Shown piece after piece: positions 32,336 through 40,771 of a stretch of DNA of 64,000 nucleotides (the stretch's first letter is position 1; each line of letters opens with the position of its first letter). The stretch lies in assembly GCA_004138175.2 (NCBI GenBank), contig RYFE02000010.1, forward strand, positions 103,264 to 167,263, read 5' to 3'. Below the pieces are notes generated by a model that was not told the origin of the DNA, searched no databases, and was given only the letters and a program-made list of their open reading frames with translations. The stretch is from Chloroflexales bacterium ZM16-3. Lineage in GTDB: Bacteria > Chloroflexota > Chloroflexia > Chloroflexales > Chloroflexaceae. The translations under genes and the position numbers were made by a program.

Positions 32336-35050
32336 ATGCCGACCGACCTGATCGCCGACATCGCTCTGCGCGCGAGCATTGGGGGAGGGGAGAGCCCGGT
32401 GTACTCCTACCGCGTGCCTGCGCGCCTGCGCGGCCTGGCCCGGCCGGGGCAGCTGGTGTGGGCGCCGCTGCGCCGCCAGCGGGTGCAGGGGGTGGTGCTG
32501 GCCCTGCGCGAGTCCGACGAGCGCGACTCGGGGCGCGAGCTGCGCGAGGTGGCCGACCTTGCCGACCCCGAGGCGAGCATCCCCGCCGCCGGGCTGCGCC
32601 TGGCCGAGTGGGTCGCCACCACCTACCGCGCCCCGCTCTACGATGCGCTGGCCCTGCTACTGCCGCCCGGCGTCGGCCAGGAGGCCGAGCCGATCTATAA
32701 GACCACGGCTGCGGGCATGCAGTTCGCCCTCGGCGAGCTGCCGCCCCGCGAGCGGGCCATCCTCTACTACCTGCGGGTCAACGGCCAGCAGTCCGAGCGC
32801 GACCTGCGGGCGGCCCTGCGCGGCGGCGACGGCGACCTGCGCGAGGCATACGCGGCCCTGGCCGAGCGCGGGCTGGTGACGCGCGGCTCATCCATGAGCG
32901 CCCCGCGCGCCCGCCCGCGCGTCGAGCGCCTGGCCCGCCTGAACATCCCCGCTGAGGAGCTGGACGCCGCCCTCGCCGGGCTCGCCCGCGCCCCGAAGCA
33001 GGCCGCCGTGCTGCGCTGGATGGCGGGGCAGGAGCCAGGGGTTGGGAGCCAGGGGTTGGGGGTTGGGAGTAAGGAGTCAGCGGATACGGGCGACGAAGAG
33101 CGCGGAGAGGTTTTCGACGGGCGCTGGACGGCATGGCCGGTGGCGGAGGTCTACGCAGCGACCGGGGCCAGCTCGACCCTGCTGCGCGAGCTGGAGCGCC
33201 GCGACCTGCTGGCGATGGAGACCCGCGAGGTGCGCCGCGACCCGCTGGCCGGCGACGGGGTGCCGCCCGATGTGCCGCCACCGCTCACCCTAGCGCAGCG
33301 CGCGGCCTATGAGGCGATTGTGACGGCCCTGGAGTCAGGAGTCGGGAGTCGGGAGTCGGCGGCTTCACCTTCCAGCCGACCCTCGGAGGGCGCTGCACCC
33401 GGCCCGACTCCCGACTCCCGACTCCCGACTCCTATTTTTCTCCTCCACGGCGTCACCGGCAGCGGCAAGACTGAGGTCTACCTGCGGGCGATCGCGCGGG
33501 CGATGCGGCTTGGCAGGCAGGCGCTGGTAATGGTGCCGGAGATCGCGCTGACGGCCCAGCTGGTGCGCCGCTTCGCCGCCCGCTTCCCCGGCAAGCTGGC
33601 GGTGCTCCACAGCGGCCTCGGCATCGGCGAGCGCTACGACGAGTGGCGTCGGCTGCGCCGGGGTGAGGCCCGCCTGGCGATCGGCTCGCGCTCGTCGGTC
33701 TTCGCGCCGCTGCCTGAGCTGGGCCTGATCGTGGTCGATGAGGAGCACGAGCTGACCTACAAGCACGACGCCGGCCCGCGCTACCACGCCCGCGACGCGG
33801 CCCTGCGCCTGGCTGAAATCACCGGCAGCGTGATCATCCTCGGCAGCGCCACGCCCAGCGTGGAGACCTACCATGCCGCCCGCGAGGGCCGCTATCGACT
33901 GCTGGAGATGGCTGAGCGGGTGGGCGGCGGCCTCGGTGCCGATGGCCTGCACCGCTCCGAGCCGCTGCCCCTGCCGCCGGTGCGCCTGGTGGACATGCGC
34001 CGCGAGCTGCACGCGGGCAACCGCTCGATCTTCTCGCGCCCGCTCCAGCAGGCGCTCGACGAGGCGCTGGAGCGCAGGGAGCAGGCCATCCTCTTCCTCA
34101 ACCGGCGCGGCGCGGCCTCCTTCGTCATGTGCCGCGACTGCGGCCACGTCATCAGCTGCCCGGCCTGCTCCAACCCGCTCACCCTCCACTTCGACGATGC
34201 GCCCAACCCCCAACCCCCAACCCCCAACCCCCACATCCTCATCTGCCACTCCTGCGGCCACCGCGCCACCGTGCCCGTCGTCTGTCCGCAGTGTCTCAGC
34301 CCCAGGATCAAAGACTTTGGGGTGGGCACGCAGCGTGTGGCCGAGGACGTGCAGAAGATGTTCCCCCAGGCCCGCGTGCTGCGCTGGGACCGCGACAGCG
34401 TGCGCGGTAAGGGCGCCCACAGCCGCATGCTCGACGCCTTCCTGGGCGGCAAGGCCGATGTGCTGGTGGGCACCCAGATGATCGCCAAGGGCCTCGACCT
34501 GCCGATGGTCTCGCTGGTGGGCGTGGTGGCCGCCGACACCGGCCTGCACCTGCCGGACTTCCGCAGCGGCGAGCGGGCCTTCCAGCTGCTGACCCAGGTG
34601 GCGGGGCGGGCCGGGCGGCGCAGCGCGGGGGCGAAGGTGATCATCCAGACCTACAACCCTGAGCACTACGCGCTCCAGGCGGCCCAGGAGCACGACTTCC
34701 GGGCCTTCTTCGCCCAGGAGATCGCCTACCGGCGCGAGCTTGGCTACCCGCCCTTCAGTCGGCTCGTGCGCCTGCTGTACGCCTCGGGCAGCGAGACCAC
34801 CTGCCAGCGCGAGGCCGAGTCCATGGCGGCAAACATCCACGCCCTAATCGAGTCGCGCCGCCTAGAGGGCTGGGGGCTGGTCGGGCCAGCCCCGGCCTTC
34901 TTCCAGCGCGCCCGTGGCCGCTGGCGCTGGCACCTCATCCTGCGCGTGCCCATCGCCCAGGCCGACACGCACGAGATCGGGCGCTTCCTCGACGCGCTCG
35001 GGCCGCTCTATGGCTGGACGGTTGACGTGGACCCCGTCCACGTGCTGTAA
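32336..35050 (+). CDS. priA: Primosomal replication helicase PriA with three repeat-derived insertions
   Basis: 904 residues from the ATG at 32336. Order: N-terminal 3'-DNA-binding domain and winged helix, helicase Walker A (HGVTGSGKTEVY), DEEH box (VVDEEHELTYK), zinc region (CRDCGHVISCPAC, CHSCGH, CPQC) and C-terminal helicase motifs (DVLVGTQMIAKGLDLP, QVAGRAGR). It reloads the replisome at stalled forks. Three segments are low-complexity and heptamer-encoded: about residues 232-249 (GVGSQGLGVGS), about 332-366 (ESGVGSRES, TPDSRLPTP) just before Walker A, and about 623-632 (NPQPPTPNP) between the zinc Cys pairs. The rest of the protein is intact, so these are tolerated insertions. Confidence 0.94.
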   Translation: MPTDLIADIALRASIGGGESPVYSYRVPARLRGLARPGQLVWAPLRRQRVQGVVLALRESDERDSGRELREVADLADPEASIPAAGLRLAEWVATTYRAPLYDALALLLPPGVGQEAEPIYKTTAAGMQFALGELPPRERAILYYLRVNGQQSERDLRAALRGGDGDLREAYAALAERGLVTRGSSMSAPRARPRVERLARLNIPAEELDAALAGLARAPKQAAVLRWMAGQEPGVGSQGLGVGSKESADTGDEERGEVFDGRWTAWPVAEVYAATGASSTLLRELERRDLLAMETREVRRDPLAGDGVPPDVPPPLTLAQRAAYEAIVTALESGVGSRESAASPSSRPSEGAAPGPTPDSRLPTPIFLLHGVTGSGKTEVYLRAIARAMRLGRQALVMVPEIALTAQLVRRFAARFPGKLAVLHSGLGIGERYDEWRRLRRGEARLAIGSRSSVFAPLPELGLIVVDEEHELTYKHDAGPRYHARDAALRLAEITGSVIILGSATPSVETYHAAREGRYRLLEMAERVGGGLGADGLHRSEPLPLPPVRLVDMRRELHAGNRSIFSRPLQQALDEALERREQAILFLNRRGAASFVMCRDCGHVISCPACSNPLTLHFDDAPNPQPPTPNPHILICHSCGHRATVPVVCPQCLSPRIKDFGVGTQRVAEDVQKMFPQARVLRWDRDSVRGKGAHSRMLDAFLGGKADVLVGTQMIAKGLDLPMVSLVGVVAADTGLHLPDFRSGERAFQLLTQVAGRAGRRSAGAKVIIQTYNPEHYALQAAQEHDFRAFFAQEIAYRRELGYPPFSRLVRLLYASGSETTCQREAESMAANIHALIESRRLEGWGLVGPAPAFFQRARGRWRWHLILRVPIAQADTHEIGRFLDALGPLYGWTVDVDPVHVL
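33031..33080. repeat. GGTTGGG/GGAGCCA-type heptamer array inside priA
   Basis: Tandem 7-base units related to GGGGTTGGGAGCCA, in frame, encoding GVGSQGLGVGS. They lie in the linker after the winged-helix domain. Confidence 0.85.
33331..33432. repeat. Palindromic GGAGTCG heptamer element inside priA
   Basis: The left arm 33331-33358 has four GGAGTC units and the right arm 33403-33432 four GACTCCC units, with a 44-base centre. It is in frame, adding about 34 codons directly upstream of Walker A. It carries eight GANTC sites. Confidence 0.92.
34203..34231. repeat. (CCCCCAA)n array inside the priA zinc domain
   Basis: About four tandem CCCCCAA units encode NPQPPTPNP between the first and second Cys pairs. 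The same heptamer occurs between genes at 21468-21488. Confidence 0.9.
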
Positions 35051-35052
35051 AT

Positions 35053-35111
35053 GTGTATTGGGTTGCCAAAAGATGCCAGCTTCGCTGGCATCTTTTGGCA
35101 ACCCAATACAC
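35053..35111. repeat. Perfect 28-bp-arm palindrome with TTC loop
   Basis: Arms 35053-35080 and 35084-35111 are exact complements; the centre is GCCAGC-TTC-GCTGGC. It lies between the convergent priA and kinase genes and may terminate both. Confidence 0.92.
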
Positions 35112-35174
35112 GATTCTGGAGCCTGCGGCCCAAACCTCGTTCATACAAAATACCCTCGCCGCCAGGCCGCGCCC

Positions 35175-37304
35175 CTACTGCGGCGGTGCGATCCCGATCT
35201 TCAGGATGCGCGGCTGGGCCGTGCTGACATAGAGGTTGTTCTCTTTGTCGAAGGTCAGGTCGCGGGCCACGCCGGACACGCTGATCGTGCCGAAGGGCTG
35301 GCCGTCGGGGCTGAACACCGAGACGCCGCCGGGGAAGCCGGTCACGTAGATCTTGCCCTGGCCATCGACGGCCAGCTTCGAGAAGGCCCACGCGCCGGGG
35401 GCGCTAAACTTGTCGCGGAACTTGCCCTCGCTGCTGAAGATGTAGACCTCCTGGGCGTCAGCATCCAGTACGTAGATCGTGCCTAGCCCGTCGGCGGCGA
35501 GGGCGCTCGGCGATCCGTGCGAGTCGGCTTCCTCCAAGATATCCTTGATCTTCTCCAAATCCCGGCCTTTCGAGTCCAGGCGGACGATGTCGCCGCTGGC
35601 CCAGGGGATGCCGAGCAGGCTGCCGTCCCCGAGTACGATCAGATCCTCAAAGCCCTCTCCCTTAGCGATGGTGCGTACCGGCTTGCCGGTGGCCCCCTCG
35701 AAGACGCTCACCAGCGCGTTTTGCGAGACATAGACCAGTCCGTCACGGTCAGCGGCCATCGCCAGGATAGGCCGGTCGTCCTCCAGCTTCCAGCTGCGCT
35801 CGAACTTCCCCTCGGCGCTGAAGCGCTGCACCCGGCCGGTGCTGTAGTCGGCCACATAGATCGCCCCGTCAGGGCCAACCGCGATGCTGCGTGCGTCGCT
35901 CAAGAAGCCGTCGCCGGTGCCGTCTGCGCCGAACTCCAGCAGGGTGGTGCCGAACGAGTCACCGCTAGGCTTCTGCTGTCCGGGGATCTGGCCCACGCTC
36001 TCGGCCACCTGGGTCTGCACCGCGCTGACCGTCGCATCGATATTTGGGAAATCGCCCCCGGCCGCCGTCTGCGCAGCCACAGCGGTCAGGGCGATCGCTG
36101 TTGTGTCGAACTCCACCATCGGCGTAAGCGCTGGCGGTGTCGGCACTATTGTCGGATTGATCTCCACGATGGTCGTGGCACCGGGCGGCTGGGGCGGCGT
36201 GTCGTTAGGCCCGCGCCGGGCCGTGAAGGCATTCGCCACCACAAACAGCGCCCCGCCGATCACGACAACCAGCAGCAGGGCCACGCCGATGATCAGCAGC
36301 GGGACAAGCGGGCTGGGGCGGGTAATCTGCGGCGGTTGCGGTGGCGGGCCGGGCACAAAGGGCGGCGGGGCGGCGGGGCGCGGGCTGGCCTGCTGGGTCG
36401 GCGCGTGCTGGACGACGGTGTTCATCCCGGCGGTGGACGCACCGGCCGAGCCGGTGCGCACGGCGGCGGCAAGCTCGGCGCGGGCGGCGGCGGCGCTCGG
36501 CGGGCGTTCAGAGGCGTTCAGGGCCATGCAGCTGGCGATCAGCCGCGCGGCGGCGGCGGGCACCTGTGGGTTGATCTGGTCGAGCGGGGTCAGCGGGTCG
36601 GGCCGACCCTGAAGCGCGGCTGATGCCCGGTCGAGCGCGTTGGCCGGAGGCTGGTTGGACAGCAGGGCGTAGAGCGTCGCCGCGAGGCTGTAGAGGTCGC
36701 TGCGCGGGTCGGTGCCGCTGGCCTGGATCTGCTCGATCGGCGCGTACTGCGGGGTGTAGCCGTAGAGGCTGGCCGCGCCGGCCTGGGTCGCGCCAGTGCT
36801 GGTGACGCCGCCCTTGGCCAGGCCAAAGTCGAGCAGCACGATCTCGCCGCGCGGGGTGAGCTTGAGGTTCTGCGGCTTAATATCGCGGTGGACAATCGGC
36901 GGGATCTGGGTGTGCAGGTAGTCAAGGGCGTCGAGCAAGATATCGGCCCAGGCCAGCACCTCGCCGAAGGAGAAGGGCGCGCTGCGCTGGGCCATCAGGG
37001 CGCCGAAGTCGGTGCCGGGGATGAACTGCATCACCAGGAAGTGGCTGTCGCCGTGGGCGAAGTAGTCGCTCACCACCGGCAGGGCGGCGTGGCGCAGCGA
37101 GGAGAGCAGGCGGGCCTCGCGGGCGAAGGCGTCATCGAGCTGCTCGCCGCGCACCAGCGTCTGCTTGAGGGCAACCGTGTTGCCCAGGCGCGTATCGACC
37201 GCCTCATACACGGCACCCATGCCGCCCCGGCCAATCTGCTGCGTCACCCGGTAGCGGTCGTGGATAAGTGTGTCGGGCTCCAGCGAGCCGGTGGGTGTTG
37301 TCAT
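35175..37304 (-). CDS. Ser/Thr protein kinase with extracytoplasmic NHL-type beta-propeller
   Basis: 709 residues. The kinase domain (about 14-275) has GRGGMGAVYEAVD, the catalytic HRDIKPQNLKL, and DFGLAKGG. A Pro-rich linker, one membrane helix (about 333-355) and a spacer follow. About 455-709 is an NHL-type propeller (repeats such as AVGPDGAIYVADYSTGRVQRF and LAVDGQGKIYVTGFPGGVSVF). The propeller lies outside and probably senses a ligand, passing the signal to the cytosolic kinase. FHA proteins such as the one at 3150 are the usual readers of such kinases; a link here is unproven. Confidence 0.9.
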   Translation of the reverse strand: MTTPTGSLEPDTLIHDRYRVTQQIGRGGMGAVYEAVDTRLGNTVALKQTLVRGEQLDDAFAREARLLSSLRHAALPVVSDYFAHGDSHFLVMQFIPGTDFGALMAQRSAPFSFGEVLAWADILLDALDYLHTQIPPIVHRDIKPQNLKLTPRGEIVLLDFGLAKGGVTSTGATQAGAASLYGYTPQYAPIEQIQASGTDPRSDLYSLAATLYALLSNQPPANALDRASAALQGRPDPLTPLDQINPQVPAAAARLIASCMALNASERPPSAAAARAELAAAVRTGSAGASTAGMNTVVQHAPTQQASPRPAAPPPFVPGPPPQPPQITRPSPLVPLLIIGVALLLVVVIGGALFVVANAFTARRGPNDTPPQPPGATTIVEINPTIVPTPPALTPMVEFDTTAIALTAVAAQTAAGGDFPNIDATVSAVQTQVAESVGQIPGQQKPSGDSFGTTLLEFGADGTGDGFLSDARSIAVGPDGAIYVADYSTGRVQRFSAEGKFERSWKLEDDRPILAMAADRDGLVYVSQNALVSVFEGATGKPVRTIAKGEGFEDLIVLGDGSLLGIPWASGDIVRLDSKGRDLEKIKDILEEADSHGSPSALAADGLGTIYVLDADAQEVYIFSSEGKFRDKFSAPGAWAFSKLAVDGQGKIYVTGFPGGVSVFSPDGQPFGTISVSGVARDLTFDKENNLYVSTAQPRILKIGIAPPQ

Positions 37305-37343
37305 AGTGTTGCGTGTTGCGTGTTGAGCGTTGCGTGCAAAATC

Positions 37344-38060
37344 TCAGCACTCAACACTCAGCACTGACTCGATCCGAGCGACCAGGACATCAATAGCGAT
37401 TGTGTTGCGACCGCCCTCGGGGATAATCAGGTCGGCGTAGCGCTTGCTCGGCTCGACAAACTCCAGGTGCATGGGGCGCACCGTGGTGAGGTATTGTGTG
37501 ACCACCGAATCGAGGCTGCGGCCGCGCTCCTGCACGTCTCTGGTCAGCCTACGGATAAAGCGCAGGTCGGCGTCGGCGTCCACAAAGAGCTTGATATGCA
37601 TACGCTTGCGCAGCACCGGCTCGGCGAAGATCAGGATGCCCTCCAGCAGGATCACCGGGCGGGGGTAGATGGTGTGCGTCTCGGCCTGCCGCGCGTAGGT
37701 GGCGAAGTCGTAGGTCGGGACATTGATCTGCCGCCCGGCGCTGAGGGCGTCGAGGTGCTCCACAAGCAGAGCGTTATCGAGGGCGTCGGGGTGGTCGAAG
37801 TTAAACCCGGCGCGATCCTCAAGGGGCAGGTGGCTCAAGTCGTGGTAGTAGAGGTCGTGGGGAAGGTAGGCGATGCGCTCAGCGCCAACGCGCCGCAGGA
37901 TCGCCTGGGAGACGGTCGTCTTACCGCTGGCGCTGCCACCAGCGACGCCAATAATGATCGGTGTGCGATCCAATGCCGTTTCCGTCTGCTGGGGCAGGGG
38001 CTGCGGCGGTGCCGCGCTGCCGGGCAGCCCTGACCATACGCCTGGTGGTCGCTGTTCCAC
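37344..38060 (-). CDS. udk: Uridine kinase
   Basis: 238 residues. The P-loop is GVAGGSASGKTT, followed by the family pattern YYHDLSHLPLEDRAGFNFDHPDALD, read as FDHPDA, and then VILLEGILIF, RFIRRLTRDVQERGR and YADLIIPEGG. It phosphorylates uridine and cytidine with ATP or GTP for pyrimidine salvage. The start is a GTG with about 34 Pro/Gln-rich residues before the kinase fold; a start nearer the P-loop is possible. It lies 39 bases upstream of the Ser/Thr kinase gene on the same strand. Confidence 0.88.
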   Translation of the reverse strand: MEQRPPGVWSGLPGSAAPPQPLPQQTETALDRTPIIIGVAGGSASGKTTVSQAILRRVGAERIAYLPHDLYYHDLSHLPLEDRAGFNFDHPDALDNALLVEHLDALSAGRQINVPTYDFATYARQAETHTIYPRPVILLEGILIFAEPVLRKRMHIKLFVDADADLRFIRRLTRDVQERGRSLDSVVTQYLTTVRPMHLEFVEPSKRYADLIIPEGGRNTIAIDVLVARIESVLSVEC

Positions 38061-38108
38061 AGTGGCAGCACCTCTTTGCCAGCATAAACGGCGGGGCGGG
38101 GGGCGTTT

Positions 38109-38141
38109 AGCTTCCGGGAAGCTCGGAGCTTCCCGGAAGCT
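38109..38141. repeat. 16-bp-arm palindrome
   Basis: AGCTTCCGGGAAGCTC with its complement around a single G, just after the small membrane-protein gene and before udk. Confidence 0.85.
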
Positions 38142-38147
38142 GCGATC

Positions 38148-38282
38148 CTATCCGATCAGCTTGGTCTCCTCGGGCTCGCCGAGGATCTTGTTGGTAATGT
38201 AGGTGGCCAGCCAGGTGGCCAGCAGGCCGAGGGCGAGGTTGAGCACGCCCTGGATCAGGCGGCGGCGAAAGTCTTCTTCCAT
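38148..38282 (-). CDS. Small single-pass membrane protein (44 aa)
   Basis: The reading frame from ATG 38282 to TAG 38148 encodes 44 residues: MEEDFRRRLIQG, a hydrophobic stretch (VLNLALGLLATWLATYI, about residues 13-29) and a charged tail (GEPEETKLIG). GGAGG lies 13 bases upstream of the ATG and the gene begins 10 bases after the YugP-type protease stop, so it is probably in that operon. No family is recognised. The charge pattern places the N-terminal basic end in the cytoplasm. Confidence 0.65.
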   Translation of the reverse strand: MEEDFRRRLIQGVLNLALGLLATWLATYITNKILGEPEETKLIG

Positions 38283-38292
38283 AGGGGTTCCG

Positions 38293-38991
38293 TTACCTCC
38301 GTCGTGAAAGGATACTAATGAAGTAGAGCAGCTGGGCGATCGCCTGGGCGGCGGCGGCCACGTAGGTCAGGGCAGCGGCGTTGAGCACCGCGTTCACGCC
38401 CTGGGCCTCCTCGACCGTCACCAATCCGTTGCGCATGAGCATCTCCCTGGCCCGCGAGCTGGCGTTGAACTCGACCGGCAGCGTGACGAGGGTGAAGGCG
38501 ACGGCGGCGCTGAACAGCACCACGCCTGCCAGGGCCACAGTATACCCGAGGCTACCGCTAGCGAATGAGCTGAGGATCAGGCCGGCGAAGAACAGCAGGG
38601 TGCCCAGCTGCGAGCCGATATTGGCGATGCCGACGATGCCAGAGCGGGCGCGCAGCCAGACGTAGCCCTCTTTGTCCTGGCTGGCGTGCCCCAGCTCGTG
38701 GGCCACGATCGCCATGGCCGCGACCGAGGGCTGGGACGAGCCCTCGGAGAGCCGTATAACCTTGCCGCTCGGGTCGTAGTGGTCGGTGAGCATGCCGCCG
38801 ATCCGCTCGACCTGGACATACTCAAGGCCCTCGTTGCGCATCAGGACGCGGGCGACATCGACGCCGCTCAGGCGCTGGGCGCTGGGCACGCGCGACCACT
38901 TCTCGAAGGCGGACTTGACTCGCCACTGCGCCCACATGGCGAACACCATCGCGGGCAGGGCGAAGAGGAAGTAGGTTGGGCTAAAGAACAT
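38293..38991 (-). CDS. Membrane zinc metalloprotease, YugP/DUF2201-like (HELGH)
   Basis: 232 residues from the ATG at 38991 (AGGAGG 5 bases upstream; the longer frame starts in a repeat). An N-terminal membrane helix (YFLFALPAMVFAMWAQW) is followed by the zinc site HELGHA (IVAHELGHASQD) and several more membrane helices. The pattern matches YugP-type 'neutral zinc metallopeptidase' proteins. The target is unknown; membrane-protein quality control is a reasonable guess. Confidence 0.85.
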   Translation of the reverse strand: MFFSPTYFLFALPAMVFAMWAQWRVKSAFEKWSRVPSAQRLSGVDVARVLMRNEGLEYVQVERIGGMLTDHYDPSGKVIRLSEGSSQPSVAAMAIVAHELGHASQDKEGYVWLRARSGIVGIANIGSQLGTLLFFAGLILSSFASGSLGYTVALAGVVLFSAAVAFTLVTLPVEFNASSRAREMLMRNGLVTVEEAQGVNAVLNAAALTYVAAAAQAIAQLLYFISILSRRR

Positions 38992-39012
38992 AGCAGCCTC
39001 CTGGCTATGTGT

Positions 39013-39038
39013 ATTGCAGATTGCAGATTGCAGATTGC
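39013..39038. repeat. (GCAGATT)n heptamer array
   Basis: About 3.5 tandem units upstream of the YugP-type gene, the same heptamer as at 31614. Confidence 0.92.
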
Positions 39039-39127
39039 CGCAGCATCTGCTTATGTACAATAAGAGTATACACTCCTCCGCGCTTGGCAGCGTTAGAGCG
39101 GCATTAGATCTGCGCCAATCTACACTA

Positions 39128-39346
39128 TCATAGGGGCGAGCTGCGGCTGCGCAGGATCTCCTCGGCGCGGTCCTTCAGCTCAAGGCCGCGCTCGCGCAGC
39201 AGCTCGCGGGTGGCGACGCCGCTGCGCGGGGCGAGCAGAGCCGCCGCCGCAGCGCCAGCCAGGGCGCCGAGCAGCAGCCCGGGCAGCATTGACTGATCGC
39301 GCCTGCCCGGAATGATCTCGGCGATCATCTGATCGATATCGCTCAT
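39128..39346 (-). CDS. YtxH-like small membrane protein
   Basis: 72 residues from the ATG at 39346 (AAAGGAGAGG upstream). A Gly/Ala-rich membrane segment (LPGLLLGALAGAAAAALLAP) is followed directly by the amphipathic charged helix RSGVATRELLRERGLELKDR, the layout of YtxH general-stress proteins. The much longer frame through this locus is the antisense of the LCP gene and is not real. A TATACT box at about 39389-39384 is a likely promoter. Confidence 0.75.
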   Translation of the reverse strand: MSDIDQMIAEIIPGRRDQSMLPGLLLGALAGAAAAALLAPRSGVATRELLRERGLELKDRAEEILRSRSSPL

Positions 39347-39476
39347 CGTGGGCCTCTCCTTTCGTCGATATATTGGCGACTGGAGTATAGCACGCCGTTG
39401 GGCTGAGAGAGACGCGAGGGCGCGAAAGATGGTGTCGCGCTGTGCCAGAAGTACGTTAGAATACCTGTCCACTCCA

Positions 39477-39522
39477 AATCTGCAATCTGCAATCTGCAAT
39501 CTGCAATCTGCAATCTGCAATC
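39477..39522. repeat. (AATCTGC)n heptamer array before the LCP gene
   Basis: Six and a half tandem units ending 5 bases before the ATG at 39527. They occupy the place where a ribosome site would be expected. A TAGAAT box lies upstream at about 39456. Confidence 0.95.
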
Positions 39523-39526
39523 CCTT

Positions 39527-40633
39527 ATGCCCACACAGCGACGTGTCGGGCCGCATGCGCGGCCCCCAATCGGTATCCTCGGCCTTGCCGCCCTCGGCAT
39601 CGCCATGATCCTGCTGGGACTCGGTCGGATCAGCGGCATCGCCTCGGGCGCGAGCCGTAACCTCGATGCGATCATCGTCACGCCCGCGCCCACGCCTCAG
39701 CGCGAGGCGGGCGCTTCGCTGCTTACCCTGCCTACCGTCGCGCCCGGCCAGCCCGATGCGCTGGCCCCGATCACGATCCTGCTCCTCGGCAGCGACCGCC
39801 GCCCCGGCGAGGAGGCCATCCCACGATCTGACGCGATCATCGTGGCGCGGATCGACCCGGCCGGTGGCCGCGTGGCGCTGCTCTCGCTCCCGCGTGACCT
39901 CTGGGTGGACATCCCCGGCCATGGCCAGGGCCGGGTCAACGCGGCCTACCTCTGGGGTGAGCACGATGGCCCGCCCGGCGCTGGACTGGCCCTGGCGAAA
40001 GCTACGGTGGGCGACCTGCTCGACGTTCCGATCAGCTATGTGGCGGCGGTGGACTTTCGCGGCTTCATCGGCCTGATCGACTCGCTCGATGGGATCACGG
40101 TGGATGTGGATGCGCCTCTGGTGGATGACCGCTTCCCGACCGCCGACTATGGCTTCACCACGGTGCGCTTCGCGCCCGGCCTTCAGCAGATGGACGGGGC
40201 GACCGCCCTGACCTACTGCCGTGTGCGCCACCCCGACGACGACTTCGCCCGCCACCAGCGCCAGCAGACGGTGCTGCTGGCGATCGCCGCTCGTCTGCGT
40301 GAGCGCGGCGGCCTCGATAACCTGCTGGCCGCCGAGCGGCTCAGCGGCGCGCTCGTCGGCTTCGTGCAGACCGACATGCCCCGCGACCAGATCCTTGGCG
40401 TGGCCTGGGCGCTGCGCGGGCTCGACCTTCGCTCTGTGGAGCGCTACTCGCTTGGCGCAGACGAGGTTTCCTTCGGCGTGGAGAATGACCGCTACGCCCT
40501 ACAGGCCCGCCCCGGCGCGCTCGTGGCCCTGGCCCGGCGGCTCATCGGCGCGCCAATGGCCGATTGCCGATCCCAGGCCGCAGATCCAGCGCAGTGCGCT
40601 CCTGGGCCGCCTGCTTCTACGCCGGAGCGATGA
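39527..40633 (+). CDS. LytR-CpsA-Psr (LCP) family protein
   Basis: 368 residues. One N-terminal membrane helix (about 18-42) is followed by the LCP domain: LLLGSDRRPGEEAIPRSDAI, ALLSLPRDLWVDIPGHG, GRVNAAY, and TALTYCRVRHPDDDFARHQR, with the conserved Arg and Asp residues. LCP enzymes transfer a glycan from its lipid carrier to the cell wall or to protein. The start has no obvious ribosome site because a heptamer array occupies the leader. Confidence 0.9.
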   Translation: MPTQRRVGPHARPPIGILGLAALGIAMILLGLGRISGIASGASRNLDAIIVTPAPTPQREAGASLLTLPTVAPGQPDALAPITILLLGSDRRPGEEAIPRSDAIIVARIDPAGGRVALLSLPRDLWVDIPGHGQGRVNAAYLWGEHDGPPGAGLALAKATVGDLLDVPISYVAAVDFRGFIGLIDSLDGITVDVDAPLVDDRFPTADYGFTTVRFAPGLQQMDGATALTYCRVRHPDDDFARHQRQQTVLLAIAARLRERGGLDNLLAAERLSGALVGFVQTDMPRDQILGVAWALRGLDLRSVERYSLGADEVSFGVENDRYALQARPGALVALARRLIGAPMADCRSQAADPAQCAPGPPASTPER

Positions 40634-40771
40634 GCGTGCGCCGGGAAGCCCGCGCCCAACCGGCTATGGTAGAATGCCCCTACAGTTGAACTCCCTCTTT
40701 GTTCCTATATCGCCTGTGCCCTATCACTCGCCCCTCTTCCCGCGCAATGGCGCACTGGCGCGGAGTTTCCC

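Noticed and set aside
33365..34840. 491-codon minus-strand open frame opposite priA
   Set aside because: Antisense shadow; the helicase and zinc motifs are on the plus strand.
39477..39522. CRISPR-like array
   Set aside because: The AATCTGC units are directly tandem with no spacers; the same holds for all the other short arrays.
40634..40771. Molybdenum-cofactor riboswitch before moeA
   Set aside because: The leader has a promoter-like TAGAAT and a small GCGCAATGGCGC hairpin but not the conserved layout of the Moco element as I know it; a covariance-model search would decide.
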